From contig JBBRYP010000032.1 in the NCBI GenBank assembly GCA_038237515.1, positions 1-42,702 of the forward strand: a stretch of DNA of 42,702 nucleotides. Reading direction: 5' to 3'. Origin of the DNA: JBBQDZ01 sp038237515. Its GTDB lineage: Bacteria > Actinomycetota > Thermoleophilia > Gaiellales > Gaiellaceae. How positions within the stretch are numbered: position 1 is the first letter of the stretch; each line of letters begins with the position of its first letter. A program made the translations under genes and the position numbers. Positions 10,458 through 18,359 of this stretch are shown here, one piece after another. The notes beneath the pieces are model-generated. The model saw only the letters and a list, made by a program, of their open reading frames with translations, did no database searches and was not told where the DNA came from.

Positions 10458-10958
10458 ATGACCGAGAACGGGAGATCGAAGGCCGCCCCCGCGGTGGTCG
10501 TTGGTGTCGACGGTTCTGCCGGGTCGGACGAGGCTCTTCGCTGGGCGCTTGACGAAGCGCGCCTGCGCAAGGCCCCGCTGCGGGTTCTCCACGCGTGGAT
10601 CTACCTCCACGCGCTCGTCCCGGCACTCGTGGGCTATCCGTACACGCGCGACACGATCGAGCCCGCCGTCGCCGATGCAACCGCCGATGCACAGCAGGCG
10701 GCGGAGGCGATCCTCGAGCAGGCGCTGCTCGAGCTTGGCGCTGTGAACGACGTCGCGGTCGAGCGTGTGATCGTGCAGGGCTCGCCTGCGCAGGCGCTGA
10801 TCGACGCTATCTCCGAGCTGGACCTGCTGGTGGTCGGCTCGCGCGGCCACGGCGGCTTCGCCGGCCTCCTCTTGGGTTCTGTCAGCCAGCAGTGCGCGCA
10901 GCACGCGCGCTGCCCGGTAGTCATCGTCCGCGCCCCAGCGGCGGCGAAGGAGCAGTAG
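10458..10958 (+). CDS. Universal stress protein (UspA family), copy 1
   Basis: A 166-residue single-domain Usp. VVVGVDGSAGSDEALRWA is the N-terminal nucleotide-binding strand and helix, with the conserved Asp. GSRGHGGFAGLLLGSVSQQ is the G-x2-G-x9-G(S) ATP-binding loop, so an ATP-binding, dimeric Usp is expected. The C-terminus ends with the PVVIVR strand. GAGGAG sits about 5 nt before the ATG. It is very similar to the second Usp at 11417-11974 (shared GVDGSAG, EALRWAL, GSRGHGGFA, LLGSVSQQC), so the two arose by duplication. The stop codon overlaps the GTG of the DUF488 gene by one base. Confidence 0.92.
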   Translation: MTENGRSKAAPAVVVGVDGSAGSDEALRWALDEARLRKAPLRVLHAWIYLHALVPALVGYPYTRDTIEPAVADATADAQQAAEAILEQALLELGAVNDVAVERVIVQGSPAQALIDAISELDLLVVGSRGHGGFAGLLLGSVSQQCAQHARCPVVIVRAPAAAKEQ

Positions 10959-11326
10959 TGGACATTCGCCTAAAGCGCGCATACGACCCGGCCTCGCCGT
11001 CGGACGGCTATCGCGTGTTGATCGATCGGCTGTGGCCGCGTGGCGTCTCGAAGCAGCAGGCAAATGTCGACGAGTGGCAGAAGGAACTGGCGCCCAGCAC
11101 CGAGCTGCGGGAGTGGTTCGGGCATGAGCCCGATCGCTTCGCGGAGTTCCGCCGCCGCTATGTAGGCGAGCTTCGCGGTCAGCGGCCGCGGCTGGCGGAG
11201 CTGAGGCGGCGAGCGAGAGAGGGGACGCTCACGCTCGTCTATGCCGCCCATGACAGCGAGCACAACGACGCGGTCGTGCTCGCCGAGGTGCTGCGGCGCG
11301 GATTGAGATCGGCGACGCGGCGATGA
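10958..11326 (+). CDS. DUF488 family protein, YeaO subtype
   Basis: A 122-residue protein. The GTG at 10958 overlaps the TAG of the upstream usp gene. Motifs typical of the short YeaO-like DUF488 subgroup are present: RLKRAYDPASPSDGYRVLIDRLWPRGVSK, a central EWFGHEPDRFAEFRRRY, and TLVYAAHDSEHNDAVVLAEVL. No catalytic function is established for the family. Its position between two universal stress proteins suggests a stress context. It shares only the superfamily with the DUF488 protein at 4213-4731. Confidence 0.88.
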   Translation: MDIRLKRAYDPASPSDGYRVLIDRLWPRGVSKQQANVDEWQKELAPSTELREWFGHEPDRFAEFRRRYVGELRGQRPRLAELRRRAREGTLTLVYAAHDSEHNDAVVLAEVLRRGLRSATRR

Positions 11327-11360
11327 CCACGACGAAAGCGCGAGTCTTGAGGAAGTGCCG

Positions 11361-11402
11361 GGTCTCCGGGTTGTCCGGAGACCTGTACCCCGCAGCTGCG
11401 GG
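11361..11402 (+). promoter_or_regulatory. Hairpin and palindrome directly upstream of usp copy 2
   Basis: GGTCTCCGG (11361-11369) and CCGGAGACC (11375-11383) form a perfect 9-bp stem with a 5-nt loop. It is followed by a 14-bp perfect palindrome, CCCGCAGCTGCGGG (11389-11402), which ends just before the AAGGAG ribosome site (11403-11408). The hairpin could be a terminator of the upstream genes or an mRNA leader structure; the palindrome could be an operator. There is no T-tract. Confidence 0.5.
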
Positions 11403-11416
11403 AAGGAGCAACGACC

Positions 11417-11974
11417 ATGAGTGAACATGCAAATCAGAACGGAAAGTCGAAGAACATTCCGACGGTGGTTGTCGGTGTCGACGGCTCCGCCGGAGCGAGG
11501 GAAGCGCTGCGCTGGGCGCTCGCGGAGGCACGCCTACGCAAGTCGCCGCTGCGGGCCGTTCACGCCTGGATGTTCGGCTATATCGGCGGCAACGTCGAGG
11601 GCTACCCCTACTGGGGCGGCTCACTCGGTTCGTACACGTCGCTCGGAGTCGACCTCAAGGATCTGCACCGGGCGGCAGAAGATCTGCTCGAGCGGGCGCT
11701 CGCCGAAGTCGAAGCCGACGGTGTCGAGATCGAACGCCAGGTCGTCCAGGGGCGTGCCGCGGAAGTCCTCGTCAACGCCGCCACGCCGGGGGATCTGCTG
11801 GTCGTCGGCTCACGCGGCCACGGCGGCTTTGCCGAACTTCTGCTTGGCTCTGTCAGCCAGCAATGCGTCCATCACGCCACCTGCCCGGTCGTCGTCGTGC
11901 ACCCGCCGAAGCCAACGGCCACCGACACCGTGTCCGTCGTCGCGGCACGGGCCGCGAGCCCGGCGAGGTCGTGA
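11417..11974 (+). CDS. Universal stress protein (UspA family), copy 2
   Basis: A 185-residue Usp with VVVGVDGSAGAREALRWAL and the ATP loop GSRGHGGFAELLLGSVSQQC, ending in the PVVVVHPP strand and a roughly 25-residue low-complexity tail. The ATG at 11417 follows AAGGAG with 8 nt spacing. Compared with copy 1 it has a longer loop after the second strand (GYIGGNVEGYPYWGGSLGSYTS). Both copies probably bind ATP and respond to stress or growth arrest. A hairpin and palindrome just upstream suggest that it can be regulated separately from copy 1. Confidence 0.92.
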   Translation: MSEHANQNGKSKNIPTVVVGVDGSAGAREALRWALAEARLRKSPLRAVHAWMFGYIGGNVEGYPYWGGSLGSYTSLGVDLKDLHRAAEDLLERALAEVEADGVEIERQVVQGRAAEVLVNAATPGDLLVVGSRGHGGFAELLLGSVSQQCVHHATCPVVVVHPPKPTATDTVSVVAARAASPARS

Positions 11975-12136
11975 CCGCGTTCGGGGAAGACGAGCGAGTG
12001 CGAATGCCGGGCGGCGGTCCCCGCGGGGAGGGATCACGCCGTGCTAACCCTCCTCGGATCCGGGGCCGCATCATGATCCGGCTCGAACGACCTCAAGCCA
12101 GCTCGTCGCAACGGACGCTTATTGTCGTGGCGGTCT

Positions 12137-12337
12137 GTGGCGGCGATCAACTATCGCTATGAACTGCGGCGTGGCGACGACGTGGTCGCCACCGGTCATC
12201 TGAGCCGCGAGCAGCCGCTCGAGGTTGGCGGCCGGTTGGAGATCGGCGGCCAGCTGGGAATCGTGCGCGCGATTGAGCCTCTGCTGGGCGAGCAAGAGCT
12301 GCGCCTTGTCGTGCAGCTCGTGCGTGATCGGAGCTAG
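12137..12337 (+). CDS. Small conserved-looking hypothetical protein
   Basis: A 66-residue protein if started at GTG 12137; a TTG at 12122 would add five residues. Neither has a clear ribosome site. The sequence is dominated by beta-strand-like stretches: INYRYELRRGDDVVATGHLSRE, LEVGGRLEIGGQLGIVRAIEPLL, ELRLVVQLVRD. The even codon pattern, lack of low complexity and a hairpin terminator 15 nt after the stop favour a real gene. I do not recognise a named domain; the layout suggests a small beta-barrel or SH3-like fold. Confidence 0.55.
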   Translation: MAAINYRYELRRGDDVVATGHLSREQPLEVGGRLEIGGQLGIVRAIEPLLGEQELRLVVQLVRDRS

Positions 12338-12352
12338 CCCGCAGCGGCCGAA

Positions 12353-12378
12353 GACCCCCTCTCAGCAGGGAGGGGGTC
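12353..12378 (+). terminator. Hairpin after the small protein gene
   Basis: GACCCCCTC (12353-12361) and GAGGGGGTC (12370-12378) form a perfect 9-bp stem with an 8-nt loop, 15 nt after the stop at 12337. No T-run follows. The same stem sequence recurs at the tRNA-like site near 42.55 kb, so it may also be related to that repeat. Confidence 0.5.
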
Positions 12379-12554
12379 GAACTCTCGCCGGCTAACAGCA
12401 ACGCGGTGAGCGGTTTACAGGGCTTTTCTTCAAGTCATTCGTCGACGAGACCTGGCGACTCGTGCCCGGAAGGCGTCGGCAGACGTCGCGGTACGTCGGG
12501 CTTACCGAGGACGTACCCGCGGTGTATCCGTATGTTGCATGGGCAGGCGACGAG

Positions 12555-12576
12555 AAATGCCTCTGAGCAGGCATTT
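12555..12576 (-). terminator. Hairpin downstream of the tRNA-Thr remnant
   Basis: AAATGCC / GGCATTT forms a 7-bp stem with an 8-nt loop. On the minus strand it lies about 5 nt after the 3' end of the tRNA-like sequence, where a tRNA terminator would be expected. Confidence 0.4.
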
Positions 12577-12580
12577 AGTC

Positions 12581-12629
12581 GAAGCCTTCTGACGGACTCG
12601 AACCGTCGACCCCCTCCTTACCATGGAGG
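12581..12629 (-). other. 3'-half of tRNA-Thr(GGT), probable attachment-site remnant
   Basis: Read on the minus strand this contains a perfect anticodon arm (CCTCC-ATGGTAA-GGAGG, anticodon GGT), variable region GGGTC, T-arm (GACGG-TTCGAGT-CCGTC) and the acceptor 3' strand AGAAGGC. No canonical 5' half with a GCCTTCT acceptor strand and D-arm is present upstream, so it is not a functional tRNA. A 44-nt core (12581-12624) matches 42562-42605 in inverted orientation with one mismatch. Tyrosine recombinases commonly target tRNA anticodon and T-arm segments, so an att remnant is the likely explanation. Confidence 0.75.
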
Positions 12630-13420
12630 TTTCGGCGTGCTAACACCGGAGCGAGACGGCTTGGCTTACCGCGCCTTTTCTTGCAATCTCGCTAGTTCGC
12701 CCGCCTTCTGCACTGTTCCCCGAATGCCCCTGAGTCTCCCCGCGCTGTCTCGAACCTGTCCCCACGACCTGTCCCCAAGATCTGCTCGCTCTTGAGGCAG
12801 GATCTGGAGCGCACCAGCTCCGACCTGTGAGAAGAGAGACGGTTGTGGTCTCGTATTGAGCTCTAGTGGGGGATGTTCACGGCGCGTGCGGCGATGAGAA
12901 GGACGGTGATTGCGGCGAGGGTTGACTCGGCGGTCCTTAGTGTTTTCGCCGGCCGCGTCACCGGCATCGCGTCGGTTCGGCTAAACGCGATCCGTTCGTC
13001 AGCGACACGTAGAAGTAGTTCCAGAGGCGCCGTCATCCCCTCAATTTGGTTGGCGCACAATCTCGGCGCACACTCGCACGCGGTGATCGACGTCGGCTTG
13101 ACTCTTTCCTTATTACTTATGCGCACCAGCGAGGCGTCGCTGTCGTGATCTCGCACACTGTCTGCCAGAGACGTGACTCTCCCCCGGCTGGGAGGCCGGG
13201 CGGGGGGTCGAACACATCCCCGCGCAACGCGCGCTTCCCCGCGCTTTCGGGCCGACGTCGAAGCTACAACGAGGGCCGGGCCGACAATGGCCATCCCGAA
13301 GAGATGCCAGTATTCCAGGAATCTGTCAGCGCATCGTGACGCGAAATGATGTGAGTCGACCCGCGCTTGCTACGGACGTGCCAGCGTCCGTGGTGTTGGC
13401 CATGTGGAAGACTGGGTGCT
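12630..13420. other. Gene-poor stretch between tRNA remnant and second cupin
   Basis: About 790 bp without a convincing gene. Open frames on both strands lack ribosome sites and conserved-looking segments. A minus-strand frame ending near 12863 has a short hydrophobic C-terminal stretch (AITVLLIAARAV) and could be a decayed gene, but this is weak. Confidence 0.5.
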
Positions 13421-13879
13421 GTGCGGCTCTGGCATCTACCTTCCCTTGCGCCGTCGACCAGAAAGCGGAGCGAGCGTGAGCCGGGAGCCGATGCTCCGCG
13501 CGTTCCGAGGACTGGGCGGCAGATGCCGCGCGTGCTTTTCTCGGCGCCGGAATGCCGAGTGGTCGTCATCGACTTGCAGAGCGGCGACGAGCTTGGCGAC
13601 CACCACGTGCGCGAGCGGGCCGTGGTCGAGGTGATCTCCGGCTCGGTGGCGATCGAACTGACCGGCAAGGTCGTGGAGTGCAGCGAAGGTACTGTCATCA
13701 CCTTCGATCCCGGCGAGCGTCACGCGGTTCTAGCGCATAGCGACGCGCGGCTACTGCTCGTGCTGGCGCCGTGGCCGAAGACGGAGAACTACAGCGAGGG
13801 TGAGCCCGCGCATGCAGAGCACGTCCCTGCCAACGCGACCATCGGGCCGGATCAGTCGTTTGAGGCAACCCGCGACTGA
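13421..13879 (+). CDS. Cupin-domain protein (copy 2)
   Basis: The start is placed at GTG 13421, because the product then begins RLWHLPSLAPS, aligning with KRWDLRSLAPS of the copy at 3723, and GGAAG lies about 10 nt upstream. The 152-residue protein has one cupin barrel, with ELGDHHVRERAVVEVISG and FDPGERHAV as the two conserved motifs. The second His of the GEHH motif in copy 1 is kept, while the first is Arg here. The paralogues differ most at the C-terminus. It lies in a gene-poor accessory stretch, away from sugar genes. Ligand unknown. Confidence 0.75.
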   Translation: MRLWHLPSLAPSTRKRSEREPGADAPRVPRTGRQMPRVLFSAPECRVVVIDLQSGDELGDHHVRERAVVEVISGSVAIELTGKVVECSEGTVITFDPGERHAVLAHSDARLLLVLAPWPKTENYSEGEPAHAEHVPANATIGPDQSFEATRD

Positions 13880-14083
13880 TCGTCGCGCAGATGGCCCCGC
13901 GACGAGTCCACGCCCGAGGATCTGCCCGCCGCTCCGGAGATCCTCGAGAGTGACCGGACGCAAATGACAACGGTGGCTTATTCCCAACAAGTGGCGCTTG
14001 GATTCGCCGGGACGATGTGATCAGGTGTCCCTCCGTGTTACGTCAGTGGGTCGAGCGGGCTGGTCGCAGTCGACGCGCTCGCT

Positions 14084-14389
14084 ATGAAGTGTCTTCGAGT
14101 TCCCGTGATTTGGATCACCGCGATTCAGTTCGATCGCTCGGGGCACGACAAGCACGAAAATATCTGTTTCCTCCAATGGCGCGACGCCGACTCGCAACAT
14201 CAGGGCCGACATACTGTGGCTGAGCTGGTTGACTTGATTCGGACAGACACCCTCGTGTATGTCAGCGACAGTGCCTTCGCGCGGACGGCACTCGTCCGAG
14301 TGGTCGACGCGAAACCTCCCTACGTCCGCGCATGGGCACACGGCAACTGGGGAAACGACCTTCTCGCATTGCCGCGCCTCAACGACTAA
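14084..14389 (+). CDS. DUF3892 domain-containing small protein
   Basis: A 101-residue protein resembling DUF3892: ITAIQFDRSGHDKHENICFLQWRD, then TVAELVDLIRTDTLVYVSD and a C-terminal PYVRAWAHGNWGNDLLALPRL, matching the family's 'lp.y' ending. An in-frame GTG at 14105 is an alternative start, since the first seven residues are not conserved-looking; neither start has a strong ribosome site. The function of this family is unknown. It stands alone between two intergenic stretches of 200-260 bp in which I see nothing further. Confidence 0.65.
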   Translation: MKCLRVPVIWITAIQFDRSGHDKHENICFLQWRDADSQHQGRHTVAELVDLIRTDTLVYVSDSAFARTALVRVVDAKPPYVRAWAHGNWGNDLLALPRLND

Positions 14390-14654
14390 GTGTACGACAG
14401 CTTCCTGCGCCGGCCTGCGCCACATACGTGGGCACGTGGCGACCTCAGGTACTCGAAGTAGCGCGTGAAGCGCGGAGGCAACCTCGCTGCGCTCGTTTAC
14501 CTTGCCCCGAGGTCTCGGTGATCAGTGCGCCGCGTGCACCAACGATCCGGCGTAGCCCTTCGGGTCTTAGAGCAAGACACGCCGCCGCCGCCGAGTAAAT
14601 AGTGCAGTCCCTTGCAGAGCGACTCGGTGGGAACCTTCGTGTCGTTCGTTGAGG

Positions 14655-15128
14655 CTAAGAGTGCGGCGCACCCGGCTTGAACACCATCAGCGCGAGAATC
14701 GCGAAAAGCAACAGGACTGAGATGTAGTTCAGAGCGCGGGCGGCGCGATCGTCGAGTAGCGCCCGCAGTTCGGGGCTAGCGTGCACGGTGTTCGTTTGCC
14801 TGATGGCCAGTTGCCGCGCACGCTTCGGCCGCTGGCCGCCGATGGCGCCAACGACGACGGTCGCGAGGAGGAGTCCGAGCGCGGCCTTGATCCAGCCGGC
14901 GCCATAGCCAAAACCACCGAGGTGAACGAGCCAGAGGCCGAAACCGAGCACGAGCAGCGTTCCGAGCGCGACCAGGAGAACGCCGATCCGGGTTAGGCCG
15001 AGCAGGAGTGCGATTTCGGACGGCGTCTCTCTCCGGCGTGCCGCCTCGAACGCGATGCCCGCGACGACCGTGCCGCCGACGAGTAGAAAGGCGCCGAGGA
15101 GATGGAAGAGCAGGGCGACCTCTTCCAC
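14655..15128 (-). CDS. DUF2269-like integral membrane protein
   Basis: A 157-residue protein starting at GTG 15128, with GGGAG 7 nt upstream. Four hydrophobic segments are visible (about residues 5-27, 46-70, 76-97 and 133-151). The N-terminal LLFHLLGAFLLVGGTVVAGIAFEAARRRE, with a His inside the first helix, is typical of DUF2269 predicted membrane proteins. Its role is unknown. It is the last gene of a minus-strand run after corA, with the small 60-residue frame ending 3 nt before its start. Confidence 0.75.
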   Translation of the reverse strand: MEEVALLFHLLGAFLLVGGTVVAGIAFEAARRRETPSEIALLLGLTRIGVLLVALGTLLVLGFGLWLVHLGGFGYGAGWIKAALGLLLATVVVGAIGGQRPKRARQLAIRQTNTVHASPELRALLDDRAARALNYISVLLLFAILALMVFKPGAPHS

Positions 15129-15131
15129 TTC

Positions 15132-15314
15132 CTAGCTCCCGTGTTTGGGTCGCTCATGCCGGGCAGCGAGTGCGCCGACGCGATACAGCACCGCTCCGGC
15201 AAACCCGTGATGCACTCGGTCGCCGTGGGCGGCGGTGAGCAAGCCGGCATCGACGGCCAGACACACCACCGAGGCGCTTGGGAGGTCACCGTTCGGTCTC
15301 GGGTTCAAAACCAT
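15132..15314 (-). CDS. Possible 60-residue protein bridging corA and the DUF2269 gene
   Basis: ATG 15314 lies inside the final codons of corA (10-nt overlap) and the TAG is 3 nt before the next GTG start. That placement suggests translational coupling. The product (MVLNPRPNGDLPSASVVC..., ending ARHERPKHGS) has two mildly hydrophobic stretches and no family I recognise. The codon pattern is compatible with coding. It may instead be a chance frame in a short intergenic gap. Confidence 0.35.
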   Translation of the reverse strand: MVLNPRPNGDLPSASVVCLAVDAGLLTAAHGDRVHHGFAGAVLYRVGALAARHERPKHGS

Positions 15315-16228
15315 CCGCGCCGCTTGAAGAGCGCGACGAGCACGACGACGGCGAGAAGCTCGCTACCGATGCCGAGGCCGAGAAAGACGGGGAAGCTGCC
15401 GATGTGCCCGACCATCCAGTCGAAATTCTGGCCGAAGAAACCTGTGATGAACGTGAGGGGCAGGAAAATGGTGGCGATGATGGTCAGCTGCTTCATCACC
15501 GCGTTGAGCCGGTTGGAGACGGTTGAGAGGTAGACGTCCATCGCGCCGGTCAATAGATCCCGGTAGCTGTCGATCAGGTCGCTGATGCGGATCAGGTGGT
15601 CGTAGACGTCTCGAAAGTAGCGCTCGTCTTCCTCGGCGAGTCCCGGCAGCTCGGCGACACCACCTCCCATCAGGCTTGCGAACGCGTCACGCTGAGGTGC
15701 CGCGGTCTTGCGCATCGTGACGAGCAGCCGCTTCATTTGGAAGATCTCTTGGAGCTGGCTGTCGTCGGCCTTCATGAAGATCCCATCCTCGAGCTCGTCG
15801 ATCCGTTCGTCGAACGCGGCGAGGCTCGGGAAGAAGCTGTCGACGAGCCCGTCGATCACGCGGTAAAGCAGCAATGACGGCTGCTCGATCGCCTTTTCGC
15901 GCTGTTGGTAGCGCTTTCGAATCTCGCTGAACGACGGACAAGCTTCACGATGGACGGTGACGAGGAAGTGTTCCGAGTAGAAGCAGTGCACTTCGACTAG
16001 CTGGCGATCGTCGGGCTGCGCACCGTAGACGACGATGAACACGAAGTCGTCGTACACGTCGACCTTCGCTCGCTGGTCGAACTGCTCGGAATCCTCGACG
16101 GCAAGCGGATGGAACCTGAAGACCTCGCGCAGAATGCTGAAGTCTTCTTGGGTCGGGCGGCTGAGGTCGAGCCAGAAGAAGCTGCCGCTTTCAAGGAGGC
16201 CTTCGACCGTTTCGCGGTTGAAGGGCAT
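15305..16228 (-). CDS. corA: CorA family divalent cation transporter (GQN variant)
   Basis: Starting at ATG 16228 gives 307 residues, the usual CorA length; longer in-frame extensions upstream look non-conserved. The large N-terminal cytoplasmic alpha/beta domain (WLDLSRPTQEDFSILREVFRFHPLAVED) and long stalk helices (FDERIDELEDGIF, YRDLLTGAMDVYLSTVSNRLNAVMK) precede two C-terminal membrane helices (LTIIATIFLPLTFITGFFG and VFLGLGIGSELLAVVVLVALF). The loop after the first helix reads GQNF instead of the near-invariant GMN selectivity signature. CorA proteins form pentameric Mg2+/Co2+ channels; ion choice is uncertain given the changed motif. Confidence 0.88.
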   Translation of the reverse strand: MPFNRETVEGLLESGSFFWLDLSRPTQEDFSILREVFRFHPLAVEDSEQFDQRAKVDVYDDFVFIVVYGAQPDDRQLVEVHCFYSEHFLVTVHREACPSFSEIRKRYQQREKAIEQPSLLLYRVIDGLVDSFFPSLAAFDERIDELEDGIFMKADDSQLQEIFQMKRLLVTMRKTAAPQRDAFASLMGGGVAELPGLAEEDERYFRDVYDHLIRISDLIDSYRDLLTGAMDVYLSTVSNRLNAVMKQLTIIATIFLPLTFITGFFGQNFDWMVGHIGSFPVFLGLGIGSELLAVVVLVALFKRRGWF

Positions 16229-16359
16229 CTCGGCGGCGTCTCGGTCGTGGACGACCTGACAAGTCGACCTGTTGCTCAATTCTTCTGTTGCACCGGCTGC
16301 ACGCAAAGCCGGCGTCAGTGTCCCGTGCCGCCGCGAACGGCCGATCTCTACTGTCCGGT

Positions 16360-16868
16360 TCACGTTCGTCGCTCGTGCCCCACGGCGCGAAGCTGGTGCT
16401 CGGGCATCGGAACCCATGGGGTGCTGGTTTGGCACATCGGACAGCGCGTGGGTGTCGTGATGCACGCGATGCGGTAGTTGCAGCGCGAGCAGCGCCGCTC
16501 TCGCATCGAGGGGGGCGATCCCTCATCTGCCGAAGACGTGTCATCGAGCGTGATGAGGGCTCGTGCGCACGCCTTGATCCATGCGAGCGGCTCCTCCAGA
16601 TCGCGTTTGTCGAACAGGGGCAGCCCGACTGCGGCGGCATGGACGCGATGCTCCTCGGCATCGGCGCTTTGCAGCGCGATCTTCATCGCGGGCCGAAGAC
16701 TGCGCAGGGTCAGCGCAGCCTCGATCCCTCCGAGCCTTGGCATACAGACATCGAGCAAAGCGATCTGTGGGTACTGCTGAATGCCGAACTGGACTGCCTC
16801 GGCGCCATCGACTGCCTGAAGTACCTCAGCGCCGGCGACCGAGTTGCGCAGCTGCAGGGAAAGTAGCG
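16360..16868 (-). pseudogene. Receiver-domain protein with zinc ribbon, 5' end removed by IS
   Basis: The remaining frame encodes most of a receiver domain (AEVLQAVDGAEAV, IALLDVCMPRLGG with the phosphoacceptor Asp, LFDKRDLEEPLAWI with the Lys) and then a C-terminal zinc ribbon (CSRCNYRIAC...CPMC). The first beta strand and its acidic pair are missing, because the IS at 16869-18066 starts there. A fusion frame could begin at ATG 16905 inside the IS but would not restore them. The DNA just beyond the other IS end does not encode a receiver N-terminus either, so sequence was also lost or rearranged. It was probably a signalling partner of unknown output. Confidence 0.72.
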
Positions 16869-18066
16869 CGTGGGGTGCATTAACGCGGTCATGCTGCGGC
16901 TTCATATTCGTGGATGAGTCCGCCGAGCAGATCGCGCCGGCGGACCGAAGCGGCTGAGCCGACGAGACCGCTTCGCGTCGGCGGGCCGTGGCTCGGGTCT
17001 GGCGCCCGCAGGTCGAGTGCTCGGTGCGGCCTCTGCTCGTTGTAGTGCCGCACATAGACGCGGAGGACCCGCTCGAGTTGGCGGCGGTTGAAGATCAGGA
17101 GCCGGTCGAGGCACTCTCGTCGTGCGCTGCCGACCCAGCGCTCCATGTGGGCGTTCGCGTTCGGCGCCTGGACCGGTGTTCGGATCACTCGGATCCCTTC
17201 ACTGTCGAGGAGGGCGTCGAACGCCCGGCTGAACTTAGTGTCGCGGTCGTGGATCAGGAACCGAGGCCGCCGGTCGCGTTCATCAAGGCTCATGAGCAGG
17301 TTCCGCGCCTGCTGGAGCATCCACGCACCGTCGGGGTTGGTCGTGCAGGCAACGTACTCGATCCGACGGCTGCCGATGCGGATGAAGACGAGCACGTACA
17401 GCCGGCGCAGCAGCACCGTGTCAACGGTCAGGAAGTCGCAAGCGAGCGTCGTCGCAGCGTGTGCGCGCAGGAACGAGCGCCAATCGAGCCGGTCGCGCTC
17501 AGGTGCCGGCGGGACACCGGCCGCCTTCAGAACGTTTCGCACCAGCGTCGCCGACACGTCGATCCCGAGCTTGCGCAGCTCCCCGACGATCCGGACGTAG
17601 CCCCAGTTCGTGTTCTCGCGCGCAAGCCGCAGAATCAACTCACGCGTCGCGTCGTCGATCGGAGGTCGACCCGGACGCCGCGGGTACGTCCAGTGCGCGG
17701 CGACAAATCGCCTGTGCCAGCGCAACAGCGTCTCCGGCCCCACGATGAAGGCATGCCAGCAGCGGCGCGGCAGCACGCGGCTGAGCGCTGCGAGCAGCAG
17801 CCCATCGCCCGGCGTGAACCGCGGGCTCGTCGCCTGCCGCCGCAGAATCGTCAGCTCGTGCCGCAATACGAGAATTTCGAGTTCTTTCGATCGCTCCCGG
17901 CGCGCAAGCAGCACCACCAACTCGAACAGACGGCACGCAACGACATACAGAAGCGACACGGACAAGGGCAACCTCCCAGAGCACGGGAACACCACGCTAA
18001 CCACGAACTCCCCGCCCACGCCTCCCGCACCTCTCCCGCCGCGCGGCCGAGTTTATGCACCCCACG
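16869..18066 (-). mobile_element. Complete insertion sequence with 16-bp terminal inverted repeats
   Basis: The ends cgtggggtgcattaac (16869-16884) and gtttatgcaccccacg (18051-18066) are inverted repeats with one mismatch and bracket a single DDE transposase gene. The total is about 1.2 kb. A clear target duplication is not visible; the outermost CG could belong either to the repeat or to a 2-bp duplication. Confidence 0.8.
16889..17965 (-). CDS. DDE transposase with integrase (rve) core
   Basis: The start is placed at TTG 17965, because GGGAGG lies 6 nt upstream; GTG 17959 is an alternative. The roughly 358-residue protein has an N-terminal hydrophobic/helical part with ELEILVLRHELTILRRQ, a helix-turn-helix region with PGRPPIDDATRELILRLA and NWGYVRIVGELRKLG, and a retroviral-integrase-type core. 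The catalytic triad is Asp in CDFLTVDT, Asp in FLIHDRDTKF and Glu in AHMERWVGSARREC, with about 35 residues between the last two. It resembles the IS3/IS481-like group of actinobacterial transposases; I cannot assign a named IS. The frame is intact and its ends are present, so the element may be active. Confidence 0.85.
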   Translation of the reverse strand: MSVSLLYVVACRLFELVVLLARRERSKELEILVLRHELTILRRQATSPRFTPGDGLLLAALSRVLPRRCWHAFIVGPETLLRWHRRFVAAHWTYPRRPGRPPIDDATRELILRLARENTNWGYVRIVGELRKLGIDVSATLVRNVLKAAGVPPAPERDRLDWRSFLRAHAATTLACDFLTVDTVLLRRLYVLVFIRIGSRRIEYVACTTNPDGAWMLQQARNLLMSLDERDRRPRFLIHDRDTKFSRAFDALLDSEGIRVIRTPVQAPNANAHMERWVGSARRECLDRLLIFNRRQLERVLRVYVRHYNEQRPHRALDLRAPDPSHGPPTRSGLVGSAASVRRRDLLGGLIHEYEAAA

Positions 18067-18173
18067 GGCTACGCCCCCTCCGAGCCTGTCCGGGCCAAGT
18101 CAGCTAACCGTCAACGCGGGAGCAGGGAGCGGTCCAGAAGTGGTTGGCGTTACATCGAGGCGGTAACCGCCCG

Positions 18174-18202
18174 TTGACAGTCGTCCAGAGATCGGTTATT
18201 AC
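18174..18202 (+). promoter_or_regulatory. Predicted sigma70-type promoter of the Tc toxin locus
   Basis: TTGACA (18174-18179), a 17-bp spacer and TATTAC (18197-18202). The -35 is a perfect match and the -10 matches 4 of 6. It lies about 160 bp upstream of the TcA ATG and about 110 bp outside the IS right end, so it is not IS-borne. Confidence 0.5.
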
Positions 18203-18359
18203 ACCTGCTGCAGCACGACACGAGAAGGGAGCGCCGAGGTAGGTTGCTGTACCGATGGGACGGAGTCGTGTCCCTAACGGTGCGGTGGTTTGGTTCGGTT
18301 CTGCGGTCTCCCGGATTCGCGCGCGTTAGCCCAGCGAGCGAGAGGAATGGTCCGCAGCC

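Noticed and set aside
10324..10461. A 45-residue frame ending with an ATGA overlap at the first usp start.
   Set aside because: The overlap is suggestive, but the frame lies partly within the methyltransferase end, has no ribosome site and the sequence looks like Arg-rich read-through.
12581..12660. A complete tRNA-Thr gene on the minus strand.
   Set aside because: Anticodon arm, T-arm and acceptor 3' strand are perfect, but upstream sequence lacks a D-arm, T8/A14/G18-G19 positions and a fully matching acceptor 5' strand at the right distance.
12406..12795. A 129-residue plus-strand frame containing LTDSNRRPPPYHGG.
   Set aside because: It is the antisense translation of the tRNA-Thr(GGT) 3'-half and flanks; such frames are common false proteins at tRNA remnants.
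12863..13294. A 143-residue minus-strand frame.
   Set aside because: Arg/Pro-rich and low-information, no ribosome site, no recognisable motif; only a weak hydrophobic end.
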